A stretch of DNA of 9,631 nt, taken from Alphaproteobacteria bacterium (lineage in GTDB: Bacteria; Pseudomonadota; Alphaproteobacteria; Rhodobacterales; Rhodobacteraceae). Every line of letters starts with the position of its first letter. Within the stretch, counting starts at the first letter, position 1. The stretch covers positions 1-9,631 of the forward strand of contig RFKM01000135.1 in NCBI GenBank assembly GCA_003694465.1, in the 5' to 3' direction. The position numbers were made by a program, and so were the translations under genes. This document shows positions 1 to 7,639 of the stretch, piece by piece. The notes beneath the pieces were generated by a model. That model worked only from the letters and a program-made list of their open reading frames with translations. It searched no databases and was not told where the DNA came from.

Positions 1-225
1 GCGGTAGGCCTTGAGCGCATCGGTGATATAGGGGACGGTCTTCGTGGCTTCCCCCAGCGCCACGGCAAGAACCCCCGTCGCCTCCGGGTCGAGCGTGCCG
101 GCATGGCCGGCCTTGCGCGCCCCGAAGGCCCAGCGCACCTTGTTGACAACCGCGTTCGACGTGATGCCGGCGGGCTTGTCCACGACCAGCCAGCCGTGCA
201 CGTCGCGCCCCTTGCGTCGGGCCAT
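1..225 (-). CDS. truB: tRNA pseudouridine(55) synthase TruB, N-terminal part (cut by window edge)
   Basis: Converts uridine 55 in the T-loop of tRNAs to pseudouridine in the cytoplasm. Only the first 75 residues are inside the window; the rest lies beyond base 1. Seen: an N-terminal [14 protein letters not shown] stretch (residues 11-24) and the family signature [14 protein letters not shown] (residues 40-53), in which D46 matches the catalytic aspartate of TruB. The ATG shares its first A with the last base of the rbfA TAA stop (TAATG), so the two genes are almost certainly co-transcribed and translationally coupled. The rbfA-truB order is standard in bacteria, often downstream of infB, but here infB is absent because dapB lies divergently upstream of rbfA. 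The signature makes any other identity unlikely, although the C-terminal part cannot be checked. Confidence 0.97.
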   Translation of the reverse strand, partial: MARRKGRDVHGWLVVDKPAGITSNAVVNKVRWAFGARKAGHAGTLDPEATGVLAVALGEATKTVPYITDALKAYR

Positions 226-635
226 TACTCTTCCTCGTCGTCGTGTTCGATGTCTTTGCGGACGCGCTCATCGGCAAACAGGCGCCGGGTTTCGTCCATC
301 TGATCGAAGGTCTCGTCGATGACGAACCGCAGATCGGGCACGAATTTCAGCGTCACCGCCCTGCCGATCAGATGCCGCAGCTCGCCCTTGTGGGCCGCCA
401 GCGCCTTGATCGCCTCTTCGCGGTGCTGCCCCCCGAGCGGCATCACGAAGGCCGTGGCCACCCGAAGGTCGGGCGAAACGCGCACCTCGCCGACGGTGAT
501 CGACATCCGGTTGAGATCGGGGTCATGCACGTCGCCACGCATGAGCACATCGCTCAGCGTGCGCCGGATGAGCTCACCCACCCGGAGCTGTCGTTGCGAC
601 GGACCGTCGCCATGATGAAAGCGGTTCCTTGCCAT
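225..635 (-). CDS. rbfA: 30S ribosome-binding factor A (RbfA)
   Basis: A small KH-like protein that binds the 30S subunit and helps mature the 5' end of 16S rRNA; in E. coli it is a cold-adaptation factor. With the start chosen here it has 136 residues. Seen: the N-terminal [15 protein letters not shown] (residues 11-25), the [19 protein letters not shown] strand region (46-64), and the family-typical [15 protein letters not shown] (97-111). The tail is very acidic (DIEHDDEEE). An in-frame ATG lies three codons upstream at base 644. I prefer 635 because alphaproteobacterial RbfA proteins usually begin with MA(R/K)NRF; neither ATG has a clear Shine-Dalgarno sequence. The stop overlaps the truB start by one base. 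It is the first gene of a minus-strand unit and divergent from dapB. Confidence 0.95.
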   Translation of the reverse strand: MARNRFHHGDGPSQRQLRVGELIRRTLSDVLMRGDVHDPDLNRMSITVGEVRVSPDLRVATAFVMPLGGQHREEAIKALAAHKGELRHLIGRAVTLKFVPDLRFVIDETFDQMDETRRLFADERVRKDIEHDDEEE

Positions 636-654
636 GGCGCCCATCTATGCCCGA

Positions 655-670
655 TTGCGCCGCCGCGCAA
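655..670. repeat. Perfect inverted repeat in the rbfA/dapB divergent spacer
   Basis: TTGCGC (655-660), CGCC, GCGCAA (665-670): six-base arms around a four-base centre, in the 67-base spacer between two divergent genes. It could be an operator for a dimeric regulator or a hairpin in the leader of either transcript. It lies 32 bases before the dapB start codon and 19 bases before the rbfA start. No regulator can be named from the sequence. Confidence 0.45.
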
Positions 671-692
671 CAGGCCTTACCACGGGCAAAAC

Positions 693-697
693 GGAGG
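693..697 (+). promoter_or_regulatory. Shine-Dalgarno that decides the dapB start
   Basis: GGAGG ends five bases before the ATG at 703. The reading frame is open back to an ATG at 634, but that start would add 23 residues that are not part of the family and has no ribosome-binding site. The start at 703 is therefore chosen. Confidence 0.85.
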
Positions 698-702
698 ACG
701 AG

Positions 703-1512
703 ATGAGCGAACTGCCGGGAATCGTGGTCAATGGCGCTTCCGGCCGGATGGGCCGGATGCTGGTGAAACTGGTGAGCGAAAGCCCCGCCGCGCGCCTTGT
801 CGGGGCGCTCGAGCGGCCCGGGCACGACTGGGTCGGGCGCGACGTCGGCGAGGCGATGGGCGGCGCGCCCCTTGGCGTGACGGTCACCGATGACCCGCTC
901 GAAGCCATGGCCCGGGCACGGGCCGTCATCGACTTCACGGCGCCGGCGGCCAGCGTTGCCCTTGCCGCCCTTGCCGCCCAGGCGCGCGCGGTGCATGTCA
1001 TCGGCACCACCGGCTTTACCGAGGACGACCTCGAGAAGCTCTCCGCCGCGGCGCGGCACGCCACGATCATCCGCGCCGGCAACATGAGCCTTGGTGTCAA
1101 CCTTCTGGTTCAGCTCACGAAAAAGGTCGCCGCCGCGCTCGACGAAAGTTTCGATATCGAAATCGTCGAGGCCCATCACCGCCACAAGGTCGATGCCCCT
1201 TCGGGCACGGCGCTGATGCTGGGCGAGGCCGCGGCCGAGGGGCGCGGCGTCCAGCTCGGCCGGGTGGCCGACCGGGGGCGCGACGGGATCACCGGCGAGC
1301 GCGTGCCCGGCCATATCGGGTTCTCGTCGGTGCGCGGCGGCGACATCGTCGGTGAACATGACGTGATCTTTGCCGGCGCGGGCGAGCGGGTGATCCTGCG
1401 GCATGTCGCCACCGACAGGGCGATCTTTGCCCGCGGCGCGCTCAAGGCCGCACTCTGGGGTATCGGGCGCAAGCCCGGCGCCTACGACATGCACGACGTT
1501 CTCGGCCTCTGA
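703..1512 (+). CDS. dapB: 4-hydroxy-tetrahydrodipicolinate reductase (DapB)
   Basis: Reduces 4-hydroxy-2,3,4,5-tetrahydrodipicolinate with NAD(P)H to tetrahydrodipicolinate in the cytoplasmic diaminopimelate pathway, which supplies lysine and peptidoglycan cross-links. It has 269 residues, the usual family length. Seen: a Rossmann nucleotide loop GASGRMGR (residues 11-18), E37 at the end of the second strand where the cofactor ribose binds, GTTGF (101-105), NMSLGVNLL (127-135), and the signature [13 protein letters not shown] (158-170). In the signature, H158 and K162 match the catalytic His/Lys pair and SGT binds substrate. It is divergent from rbfA and converges with the small DUF1674 gene, their stops being three bases apart. 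It appears to be a single-gene transcript, with no convincing promoter seen in the spacer. Confidence 0.98.
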   Translation: MSELPGIVVNGASGRMGRMLVKLVSESPAARLVGALERPGHDWVGRDVGEAMGGAPLGVTVTDDPLEAMARARAVIDFTAPAASVALAALAAQARAVHVIGTTGFTEDDLEKLSAAARHATIIRAGNMSLGVNLLVQLTKKVAAALDESFDIEIVEAHHRHKVDAPSGTALMLGEAAAEGRGVQLGRVADRGRDGITGERVPGHIGFSSVRGGDIVGEHDVIFAGAGERVILRHVATDRAIFARGALKAALWGIGRKPGAYDMHDVLGL

Positions 1513-1520
1513 GGCTCAGA
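1508..1520. repeat. 13-base palindrome carrying both convergent stop codons
   Basis: TCTGAG-G-CTCAGA is a perfect odd palindrome. The dapB stop (TGA, 1510-1512) and the DUF1674 stop (TCA on this strand, 1516-1518) sit at symmetric positions within it. As RNA it could form only a five-base-pair stem with a three-base loop and no U tract follows, so it is a weak terminator candidate. Confidence 0.5.
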
Positions 1521-1695
1521 AGTCGATGGCGATGCCCTTTTTCTCATAATCGCCAAAGCGCACCGGCTCGGGCCCGTCGCGCCCGCCGATTTCTTTCGGC
1601 AGGTCGAGTTTGGGGGCCTTCCGGCGCCGCTCTTCGGCTTCGGCCAGGGCCCGAATCGCTTCGGGCGGAAGATCGCGCTTGTCCGCTTCACGCAT
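1516..1695 (-). CDS. DUF1674 family small protein (SDHAF4-like)
   Basis: A 59-residue soluble protein. Seen: a charged, probably helical N-terminal half rich in E, R and K (about residues 8-27), then the conserved tail PKEIGGRDGPEPVRFGDYEK (33-52) followed by KGIAIDF at the very end. This tail is the DUF1674 hallmark. The eukaryotic member, SDHAF4 (yeast Sdh8), is a succinate dehydrogenase assembly factor that binds the flavinylated SDHA subunit; a similar role here is inference by homology. The start at 1695 has GAGGA eight bases upstream on the minus strand. A longer frame to 1743 would add a non-family extension and overlap the predicted promoter, so I rejected it. It stands alone on its strand, convergent with dapB and divergent from rsmB; no sdh genes are in the window. 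Confidence 0.9.
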   Translation of the reverse strand: MREADKRDLPPEAIRALAEAEERRRKAPKLDLPKEIGGRDGPEPVRFGDYEKKGIAIDF

Positions 1696-1721
1696 CGCGG
1701 TAGTCCTCGTTTGCTGCCGGT

Positions 1722-1750
1722 GATATAGGCCGACGCAGGGCAAAAGGCAA
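1722..1750 (-). promoter_or_regulatory. Candidate sigma-70-type promoter for the DUF1674 gene
   Basis: On the minus strand TTGCCT (1750-1745) and TATATC (1727-1722) are separated by 17 bases. Each matches four of six consensus positions. Transcription would begin near 1715, giving a leader of about 20 bases that contains the GAGGA ribosome-binding site (1708-1704). Inferred from spacing and match only; in such GC-rich DNA an AT-rich hexamer stands out but is not proof. Confidence 0.35.
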
Positions 1751-1760
1751 AGGCTCTCCC

Positions 1761-3044
1761 ATGACGAAAGCAGCGCAGGATCCGCGCCGGATTGCGGCCC
1801 TTTTGCTCGGCGACGTGCTCGAGCGGCATCGCCTTCTTTCGGAGGTGTTGCCGGCGCGGCTTGGCCCGCTGCCCCCGGAAGCGCGCGCCCGCGCCCAGCG
1901 CCTCGCCACCACCACCCTGCGGGTTCTCGACCGCTGCGACCGGATGCTCGGCCCCTACCTGAAACGGCGCCCGCCGCTTTCGGTGATGAGCATCCTGCGC
2001 CTCGGCGTTGCCGAAATCTGCGAGGAAGGCGCGCCGGCTCATGGCGTTGTCAATGCCTGCGTCGCGTTGGCCCGCGCCGGCGGGCGCGAGACCGAAAACA
2101 TGGCCGGGCTCGTCAACGCGGTGCTGCGCCGGGTCGCGAACGACCGGGAAAAATGGAACACGCTTCCCGTGCCGCGTCTGCCGAAATGGCTGCGCAAGCC
2201 GCTGATCGCCGATTACGGCAAGCCCGCGGTCGAACGCATGGAAGCCGCCCACCTTGCCGGCGCCCCGCTCGACGTCACCCCGCGCGGCGACGCGTCCGCG
2301 CTGGCCAAGGCGCTGGGCGGCATGGTGCTGCCCACCGGCTCCGTGCGCCTCGAGGCCCGCGCGCAAGTGAGCGCCCTGCCCGGCTTCGACACCGGCGCGT
2401 GGTGGGTTCAGGACGCCGCCGCCGCGCTTCCGGCGCAGGTTCTGGCCCCGCGCCCGGGCGAGCATGTTCTTGACCTCTGCGCCGCGCCCGGCGGCAAGAC
2501 GATGCAGCTCGCCGCCGCCGGCGCGCGGGTGACCGCCGTCGACATTTCGGCGCGGCGCACCGAAAGACTGCGCGAGAACCTCGCCCGGGTGCGTCTCGAG
2601 GCCGAGGTGATTACCGCCGATGCCCTCACCTTCGACGGCGGGCCGTTCGACGCGATCCTGCTCGATGCGCCCTGTTCGGCCACCGGCACGATTCGCCGCC
2701 ATCCCGACCTGCCCCACGCCAAGGACGGGAGCGATTTTCCGGCCCTCTTCGAGCTTCAGGCCCGCCTGATCGACCACGCGCTTGGCTTGCTCAAACCCGG
2801 CGGGCGGCTGGTCTATTGCACCTGCAGCCTGCTGATCGACGAGGGCGAGGAACAGCTCCGCGATGCGCTCGAACGCCACCCCCGGCTGGCGGTCGAGCGC
2901 GGGGCGCTGGCCTTGCCGGGGGTCGATCCTGCGTGGATCGGGCCGGAAGGCGGCCTGCGCCTGCGCCCGGACTACTGGCCAGACATCGGCGGCATGGACG
3001 GCTTCTACATCGCCTGCCTGCGCAAACCGCAACAGGTGACTTGA
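1761..3044 (+). CDS. rsmB: 16S rRNA (cytosine(967)-C(5))-methyltransferase RsmB
   Basis: Uses S-adenosylmethionine to methylate C967 of 16S rRNA during small-subunit assembly. It has 427 residues, close to E. coli RsmB. Seen in order: an N-terminal NusB-like RNA-binding helical domain (about 5-130, with SILRLGVAEI and HGVVNACVALAR); the SAM motif VLDLCAAPGGKTMQLA (236-251); motif IV LLDAPCSATGTIRRHPD with C305; motif VI YCTCSLLIDEGEEQ with C355. By family knowledge the motif VI cysteine is the nucleophile and the motif IV cysteine helps release the product. The C-terminal DYWPDIGGMDGFYIA is also typical. The start is preceded by a modest AAAGG seven bases upstream. The two cysteines and the NusB-like domain separate it from other RsmF/NSUN-type enzymes, although related Fmu/Sun paralogues exist in alphaproteobacteria, so the exact target base is family inference. 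Confidence 0.93.
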   Translation: MTKAAQDPRRIAALLLGDVLERHRLLSEVLPARLGPLPPEARARAQRLATTTLRVLDRCDRMLGPYLKRRPPLSVMSILRLGVAEICEEGAPAHGVVNACVALARAGGRETENMAGLVNAVLRRVANDREKWNTLPVPRLPKWLRKPLIADYGKPAVERMEAAHLAGAPLDVTPRGDASALAKALGGMVLPTGSVRLEARAQVSALPGFDTGAWWVQDAAAALPAQVLAPRPGEHVLDLCAAPGGKTMQLAAAGARVTAVDISARRTERLRENLARVRLEAEVITADALTFDGGPFDAILLDAPCSATGTIRRHPDLPHAKDGSDFPALFELQARLIDHALGLLKPGGRLVYCTCSLLIDEGEEQLRDALERHPRLAVERGALALPGVDPAWIGPEGGLRLRPDYWPDIGGMDGFYIACLRKPQQVT

Positions 3045-3064
3045 GGCGCGCGCCCGGCTATCAT
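3036..3064 (+). promoter_or_regulatory. Candidate promoter for the heparinase-like/purH/lspA operon
   Basis: GTGACT (3036-3041, four of six to the -35 consensus) and TATCAT (3059-3064, five of six to the -10 consensus) are separated by 17 bases. The -35 lies inside the last codons of rsmB. Transcription would begin near 3071, some 47 bases before the GTG start of the next gene. It is the best promoter match I found in the window, but it is inferred by eye. Confidence 0.45.
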
Positions 3065-3075
3065 GCGCCGCAAGA

Positions 3076-3088
3076 CCCCGCAAAGGGG
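3076..3088 (+). other. Small hairpin at the predicted 5' end of the operon transcript
   Basis: CCCC (3076-3079), GCAAA loop, GGGG (3085-3088). It lies a few bases after the predicted transcription start. It could protect the 5' end of the mRNA or be a remnant terminator after rsmB, but the bases after it (CGTAACGTTT) form no clean U tract. Function unknown. Confidence 0.35.
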
Positions 3089-3117
3089 CGTAACGTTTCG
3101 AGCCGAGGCGAGGCGCA

Positions 3118-4851
3118 GTGCCAGACACTTCCAAATGGGCGGCGCGCAAGACGCGCTGGTTGAACCGCTGGCACGCGCGCCGGGCGAGGCGGGCGCCCAC
3201 GCCGGGCGGCTTCCAGTCACAGCCCGAGCCGCGCACCATCGGAAGCTTTGCCAAGGGCAAGCAGCTGGTGGCCGGGAACCTGATGCTCGCCGGCCATCTC
3301 GTCGAAACCGGCGAGCGCCCGCCGTGGGACATCGAGCCGCCCTCCGTGGCTTTCGCCGAAGCCCTGCACGGCTTTCGCTGGCTCGACGATCTGGCCGCCC
3401 TCGGCGATGGCGCGGCGCGCGCGCGGGCACAGGACTGGACCTTTGGCTGGATCGAGCGCTACTCGGGCGGGAACGGTCCGGGCTGGACGCCCGACCTTGC
3501 CGGCCGGCGGGTGATCCGGTGGATCAATCACGCGGTTTTCCTGCTTTCCGGTCAGGGCAGCGACCATGCCGACGCCTTCTTTCGCTCTCTCGGCCAGCAG
3601 ACCATGTTCCTCGTTCGGCGCTGGCCGGCGGCCTCGCCCGGCCTGCCACGGTTCGAAGCGCTGACGGGGCTCATTCATGCCGGGCTTTCGCTCACCGGCA
3701 TGGATGGTTTCGTCGAAGAGGCAAGCACCGCTCTTGCCCGCGAATGCACCGAACAGATCGACGCCGAGGGCGGCATTCCCACCCGCAACCCCGAAGACCT
3801 GCTCGAAGTTTTCACCCTGCTCAACTGGGCGGCGCTGGCGCTGGCCGAAAGCGGGCGCATCGCCCCGCGCGAACACGTCGCCGCCATCGAGCGCATCGCC
3901 CCGACGCTGCGGGCCCTGCGCCATGCCGACGGGGGGCTGGCGCGCTTTCATGGCGGCGGGCGCGGCGCCGAGGGGCGGCTCGATCAGGCTTTGGCCACGT
4001 CGGGCGTGCGCGCGCGCATCGCCTCGGGCCTGGCCATGGGCTTTGCCCGGCTGCACGGCGGGCGCACCTCGCTGATCATGGATGCCGCGCTGCCGCCCCG
4101 GGGCGATGCCTCGACCAATGCCCATGCCTCGACTCTCGCGATCGAGATCACCTCGGGGCGCCGGCCGCTGATCGTGAGTTGCGGCTCCGGCACGGAATTC
4201 GGCGAGGCATGGCACAAGGCCGGGCGCGCGACCCCGTCGCACTCGGTGCTCGGCCTGCGAGGCGTCTCTTCTTCCCGGCTGGGGCGCGGGGGCGCGAACG
4301 CGCCGCTCGTGGACGGGCCGCGCCGGGTTCATGTGCAGGAAACCGAGGGAGAAGGCACCACCGGGATCATTGCCGGGCATGACGGGTATGTCGCCAGTCA
4401 CGGCCTCGGCTATCTGCGGCAGATCGAGATGACGGCCGACGGGCGCAGCGTTCTGGGCGACGAAAGCCTGCTCGCCGTTTCCGACGACGACAAGCAGGCC
4501 TTTCTCGACGCGCTCGACCGCACCGGGCTTTCGGGCCTGCGCTTCGATCTGCGCTTTCACCTGCACCCCGATGTCGATGCCGCGATCGACCTGGGCGGAA
4601 CCGCCGTTTCGATGATGCTGCGCTCGGGCGAGATCTGGGTTTTCCGCTACGAAGGCGCGGCCGAGCTTGCGCTCGAGCCCAGCGTCTATCTCGAAAAGGG
4701 GCGGATCAAGCCGCGTGCGACGAAACAGGTGGTTCTCTCCGGGCTGGCTTTGGACTATGCGACACGCATCCGCTGGTCTCTCGCCAAGGCGCAGGATACC
4801 CCCGTGGCCCTGCGCGACCTTGACCGGGACACGGCCGGCGGGTTGCCATGA
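3118..4851 (+). CDS. Heparinase II/III family protein (PF07940-like), no signal peptide
   Basis: A 577-residue protein resembling the heparinase II/III polysaccharide lyases, which cleave uronic-acid glycans by beta-elimination; its substrate cannot be read from the sequence. Seen: a basic N-terminus (many Arg, residues 8-26) with no hydrophobic signal; an alpha-helical toroid-like half containing [18 protein letters not shown] (122-139) and [16 protein letters not shown]; then a beta-rich C-terminal half starting near 310. That half contains [20 protein letters not shown] with H336, PSHSVLGL with H375, and [19 protein letters not shown]. These blocks fit the family's C-terminal domain. The start codon is GTG with a GAGG four bases upstream. 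It lies 73 bases after rsmB, and its stop is 20 bases before the purH start, so it is probably the first gene of that operon. Cytoplasmic location is inferred from the missing signal. It may be an enzyme or a non-catalytic relative. Confidence 0.87.
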   Translation: MPDTSKWAARKTRWLNRWHARRARRAPTPGGFQSQPEPRTIGSFAKGKQLVAGNLMLAGHLVETGERPPWDIEPPSVAFAEALHGFRWLDDLAALGDGAARARAQDWTFGWIERYSGGNGPGWTPDLAGRRVIRWINHAVFLLSGQGSDHADAFFRSLGQQTMFLVRRWPAASPGLPRFEALTGLIHAGLSLTGMDGFVEEASTALARECTEQIDAEGGIPTRNPEDLLEVFTLLNWAALALAESGRIAPREHVAAIERIAPTLRALRHADGGLARFHGGGRGAEGRLDQALATSGVRARIASGLAMGFARLHGGRTSLIMDAALPPRGDASTNAHASTLAIEITSGRRPLIVSCGSGTEFGEAWHKAGRATPSHSVLGLRGVSSSRLGRGGANAPLVDGPRRVHVQETEGEGTTGIIAGHDGYVASHGLGYLRQIEMTADGRSVLGDESLLAVSDDDKQAFLDALDRTGLSGLRFDLRFHLHPDVDAAIDLGGTAVSMMLRSGEIWVFRYEGAAELALEPSVYLEKGRIKPRATKQVVLSGLALDYATRIRWSLAKAQDTPVALRDLDRDTAGGLP

Positions 4852-4861
4852 CCCATGCCGA

Positions 4862-4865
4862 GGAA
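4862..4865 (+). promoter_or_regulatory. Shine-Dalgarno that decides the purH start
   Basis: GGAA within GAGGAA lies six bases before the ATG at 4872. An in-frame ATG at 4848 overlaps the upstream stop (ATGA), but it would add eight residues not usual for PurH, and the MTDL... start at 4872 is typical of related PurH proteins. Confidence 0.7.
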
Positions 4866-4871
4866 CTCCAG

Positions 4872-6461
<1,590 letters not shown>

Positions 6462-6462
6462 G

Positions 6463-6936
6463 ATGCGCGCGCTGGCCCTCACCGCGCTGGCAACGCTGGC
6501 CGCCGACCAGGGCTCGAAACTGGTCGTCGTCCAGCTGCTCGACCTGAAAACACGGGGGCACATCGAGGTTCTGCCGCCGCTGCTCCAATTCCGGATGGCG
6601 TGGAACCGGGGCGTGAACTTTGGCCTTGGCGCCTCGGGGAGCGATCTGGCGCGCTGGCTGTTCATCGCCTTCGCTCTGGCGATAGCAGCCTGGGTGGTGT
6701 GGTGGATTTGGCGCGAGGGGGGCACCCGGCGCACACAGGTTTTTGGCGGCCTGCTCGTCGGCGGCGCGCTCGGCAACGTGATCGACCGGCTGGTCCATGG
6801 CGCCGTGGCCGACTTTCTCAACATGTCGTGCTGCGGCATCTCGAACCCGTGGTCGTTCAACCTTGCCGATGTCGCGATCTTTGCCGGGGCGCTGGGCCTT
6901 GCGCTTTTTGCCGGTGCGGGCAAATCGGCGCAATAG
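6463..6936 (+). CDS. lspA: Lipoprotein signal peptidase (signal peptidase II, LspA)
   Basis: A membrane aspartyl protease that removes the signal peptide of lipid-modified prolipoproteins at the inner membrane. It has 157 residues. Seen: about four hydrophobic spans (roughly 1-20, 63-83, 92-108, 132-152). The family motifs are ADQGSK with D15, WNRGVNFG (47-54), GNVIDRL with catalytic D108, VADFLN, and FNLADVAIF with catalytic D136. The periplasmic loop before the last span reads MSCCGISNP with paired cysteines (C123, C124), a form I associate with Rhodobacterales LspA. It begins one base after the purH stop with no good ribosome-binding site of its own, so re-initiation after purH is likely. 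The next gene encodes a lipoprotein that should be its substrate. Confidence 0.96.
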   Translation: MRALALTALATLAADQGSKLVVVQLLDLKTRGHIEVLPPLLQFRMAWNRGVNFGLGASGSDLARWLFIAFALAIAAWVVWWIWREGGTRRTQVFGGLLVGGALGNVIDRLVHGAVADFLNMSCCGISNPWSFNLADVAIFAGALGLALFAGAGKSAQ

Positions 6937-6988
6937 GCCCGTGACGCGCCGAATCGAATGGGGTAAAGAAGGGCAAAGCTCGGGGGAA

Positions 6989-6992
6989 GGAG
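6989..6992 (+). promoter_or_regulatory. Shine-Dalgarno that decides the lipoprotein start
   Basis: GGAG (within AAGGAG) directly abuts an ATG at 6993 and lies six bases before a second in-frame ATG at 6999. Only the second spacing is workable for initiation, so the start at 6999 is chosen. Confidence 0.75.
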
Positions 6993-6998
6993 ATGTCC

Positions 6999-7532
6999 AT
7001 GCGGCGCGGTCTGGGCAAGATGGGTTTGGCCTTCGCGGGCCTTGTGGCGCTCGCAGCCTGCGCGGGGGGCGAGCCGAAACTGATGAACATCCGTACCGAT
7101 ACCCCGGACGAATTCCGCATCCTTCCGACCAAGGCGCTCGAAGCCCCGGCCGACTACACGACCCTGCCCGAGCCGACGCCCGACGGCACAAACCTTGCCG
7201 ACCCGACCCCGCGCGAAGACGCCATCGCCGCGCTTGGCGGCAACCCCGAGCGGCTGGCCTCGGGGCGGATCTACGCCGGCGAGCAATCGCTCATTTCCTA
7301 TGCCAGCCGCTACGGCGTTCCGGCCGACATCCGCAAGACCCTCGCCGACGAAGACCTTGCCTGGCGCCAGTCGCACAATGGCAAGCTGCTCGAGAGGCTG
7401 TTCAACGTGAATGTCTATTTCGACAGCTACAAGCCGATGTCGCTTGACCAGCATCTCGAGCTCGAGCGCCTGCGCGCCAAGGGGGTCTGGACGCCGACCG
7501 CGCCGCCTGACCCGCAGATTCCGGTTCAGTGA
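6999..7532 (+). CDS. DUF3035 lipoprotein, candidate BamF-like BAM-complex subunit
   Basis: A 177-residue lipoprotein. Seen: a basic n-region (MRRGLGK), a hydrophobic stretch (8-19) and a lipobox LAAC with lipidated C21. The +2 residue is Ala, not Asp, which predicts sorting to the outer membrane. The mature protein starts with a proline-rich extended region holding PDEFRILPTKALEAP (36-50), then LPEPTPDGTNLADPTPREDA, and a helical C-terminal half ending in LERLRAKGVWTPTAPP. The PDEF...L..P block is the DUF3035 hallmark and resembles the motif described for alphaproteobacterial BamF, an accessory lipoprotein of the outer-membrane barrel assembly machine. That assignment is family-based inference. 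It follows lspA by 62 bases and precedes an M16 peptidase pair, an envelope-directed neighbourhood. Confidence 0.85.
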   Translation: MRRGLGKMGLAFAGLVALAACAGGEPKLMNIRTDTPDEFRILPTKALEAPADYTTLPEPTPDGTNLADPTPREDAIAALGGNPERLASGRIYAGEQSLISYASRYGVPADIRKTLADEDLAWRQSHNGKLLERLFNVNVYFDSYKPMSLDQHLELERLRAKGVWTPTAPPDPQIPVQ

Positions 7533-7604
7533 GGCCGCCGCGCGTCGGCTTCCGGTTTCGTTCCCGGGCAAACGCCTTGTGCGCTGATCGGCGCAGACCC
7601 AAAT

Positions 7605-7623
7605 TGCGCAAGACCGTTGCGCA
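7605..7623. repeat. Perfect inverted repeat just before the first M16 gene
   Basis: TGCGCAA (7605-7611), GACCG, TTGCGCA (7617-7623): seven-base arms and a five-base centre. The left arm is part of the self-palindrome TTGCGCAA (7604-7611), so TTGCGCA also occurs twice as a direct repeat 13 bases apart. It ends four bases before the ribosome-binding site GAGAGG (7628-7633). As RNA it would form a compact hairpin able to affect translation; as DNA it could be an operator. No U tract follows, so it is not an obvious terminator. Confidence 0.5.
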
Positions 7624-7639
7624 TGACGAGAGGTTCGAG

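Noticed and set aside
574..1494. A 306-codon minus-strand open frame opposite dapB
   Set aside because: dapB on the plus strand has all catalytic motifs and a good ribosome-binding site; the antisense frame also runs over the rbfA start.
3076..3097. Rho-independent terminator after rsmB
   Set aside because: The stem is only four base pairs and the following bases are not a U run.
1482..3332. A 616-codon minus-strand open frame opposite rsmB
   Set aside because: It spans rsmB, DUF1674 and the heparinase-like gene start in a non-matching frame, and its composition is low-complexity Arg/Gly/Ala as expected of an antisense shadow.
4848..4871. Earlier purH start at an ATGA overlap with the heparinase-like stop
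   Set aside because: The downstream ATG has a Shine-Dalgarno and gives the usual PurH N-terminus and length.
6941..6969. Possible promoter (GTGACG...TAAAGA) before the lipoprotein gene
   Set aside because: The -10 matches poorly; the gene may be read from the upstream operon, and I cannot support a separate promoter.
7577..7605. Possible promoter (TTGTGC...CAAATT) before the first M16 gene
   Set aside because: Only three of six positions match in each element, which is near chance.
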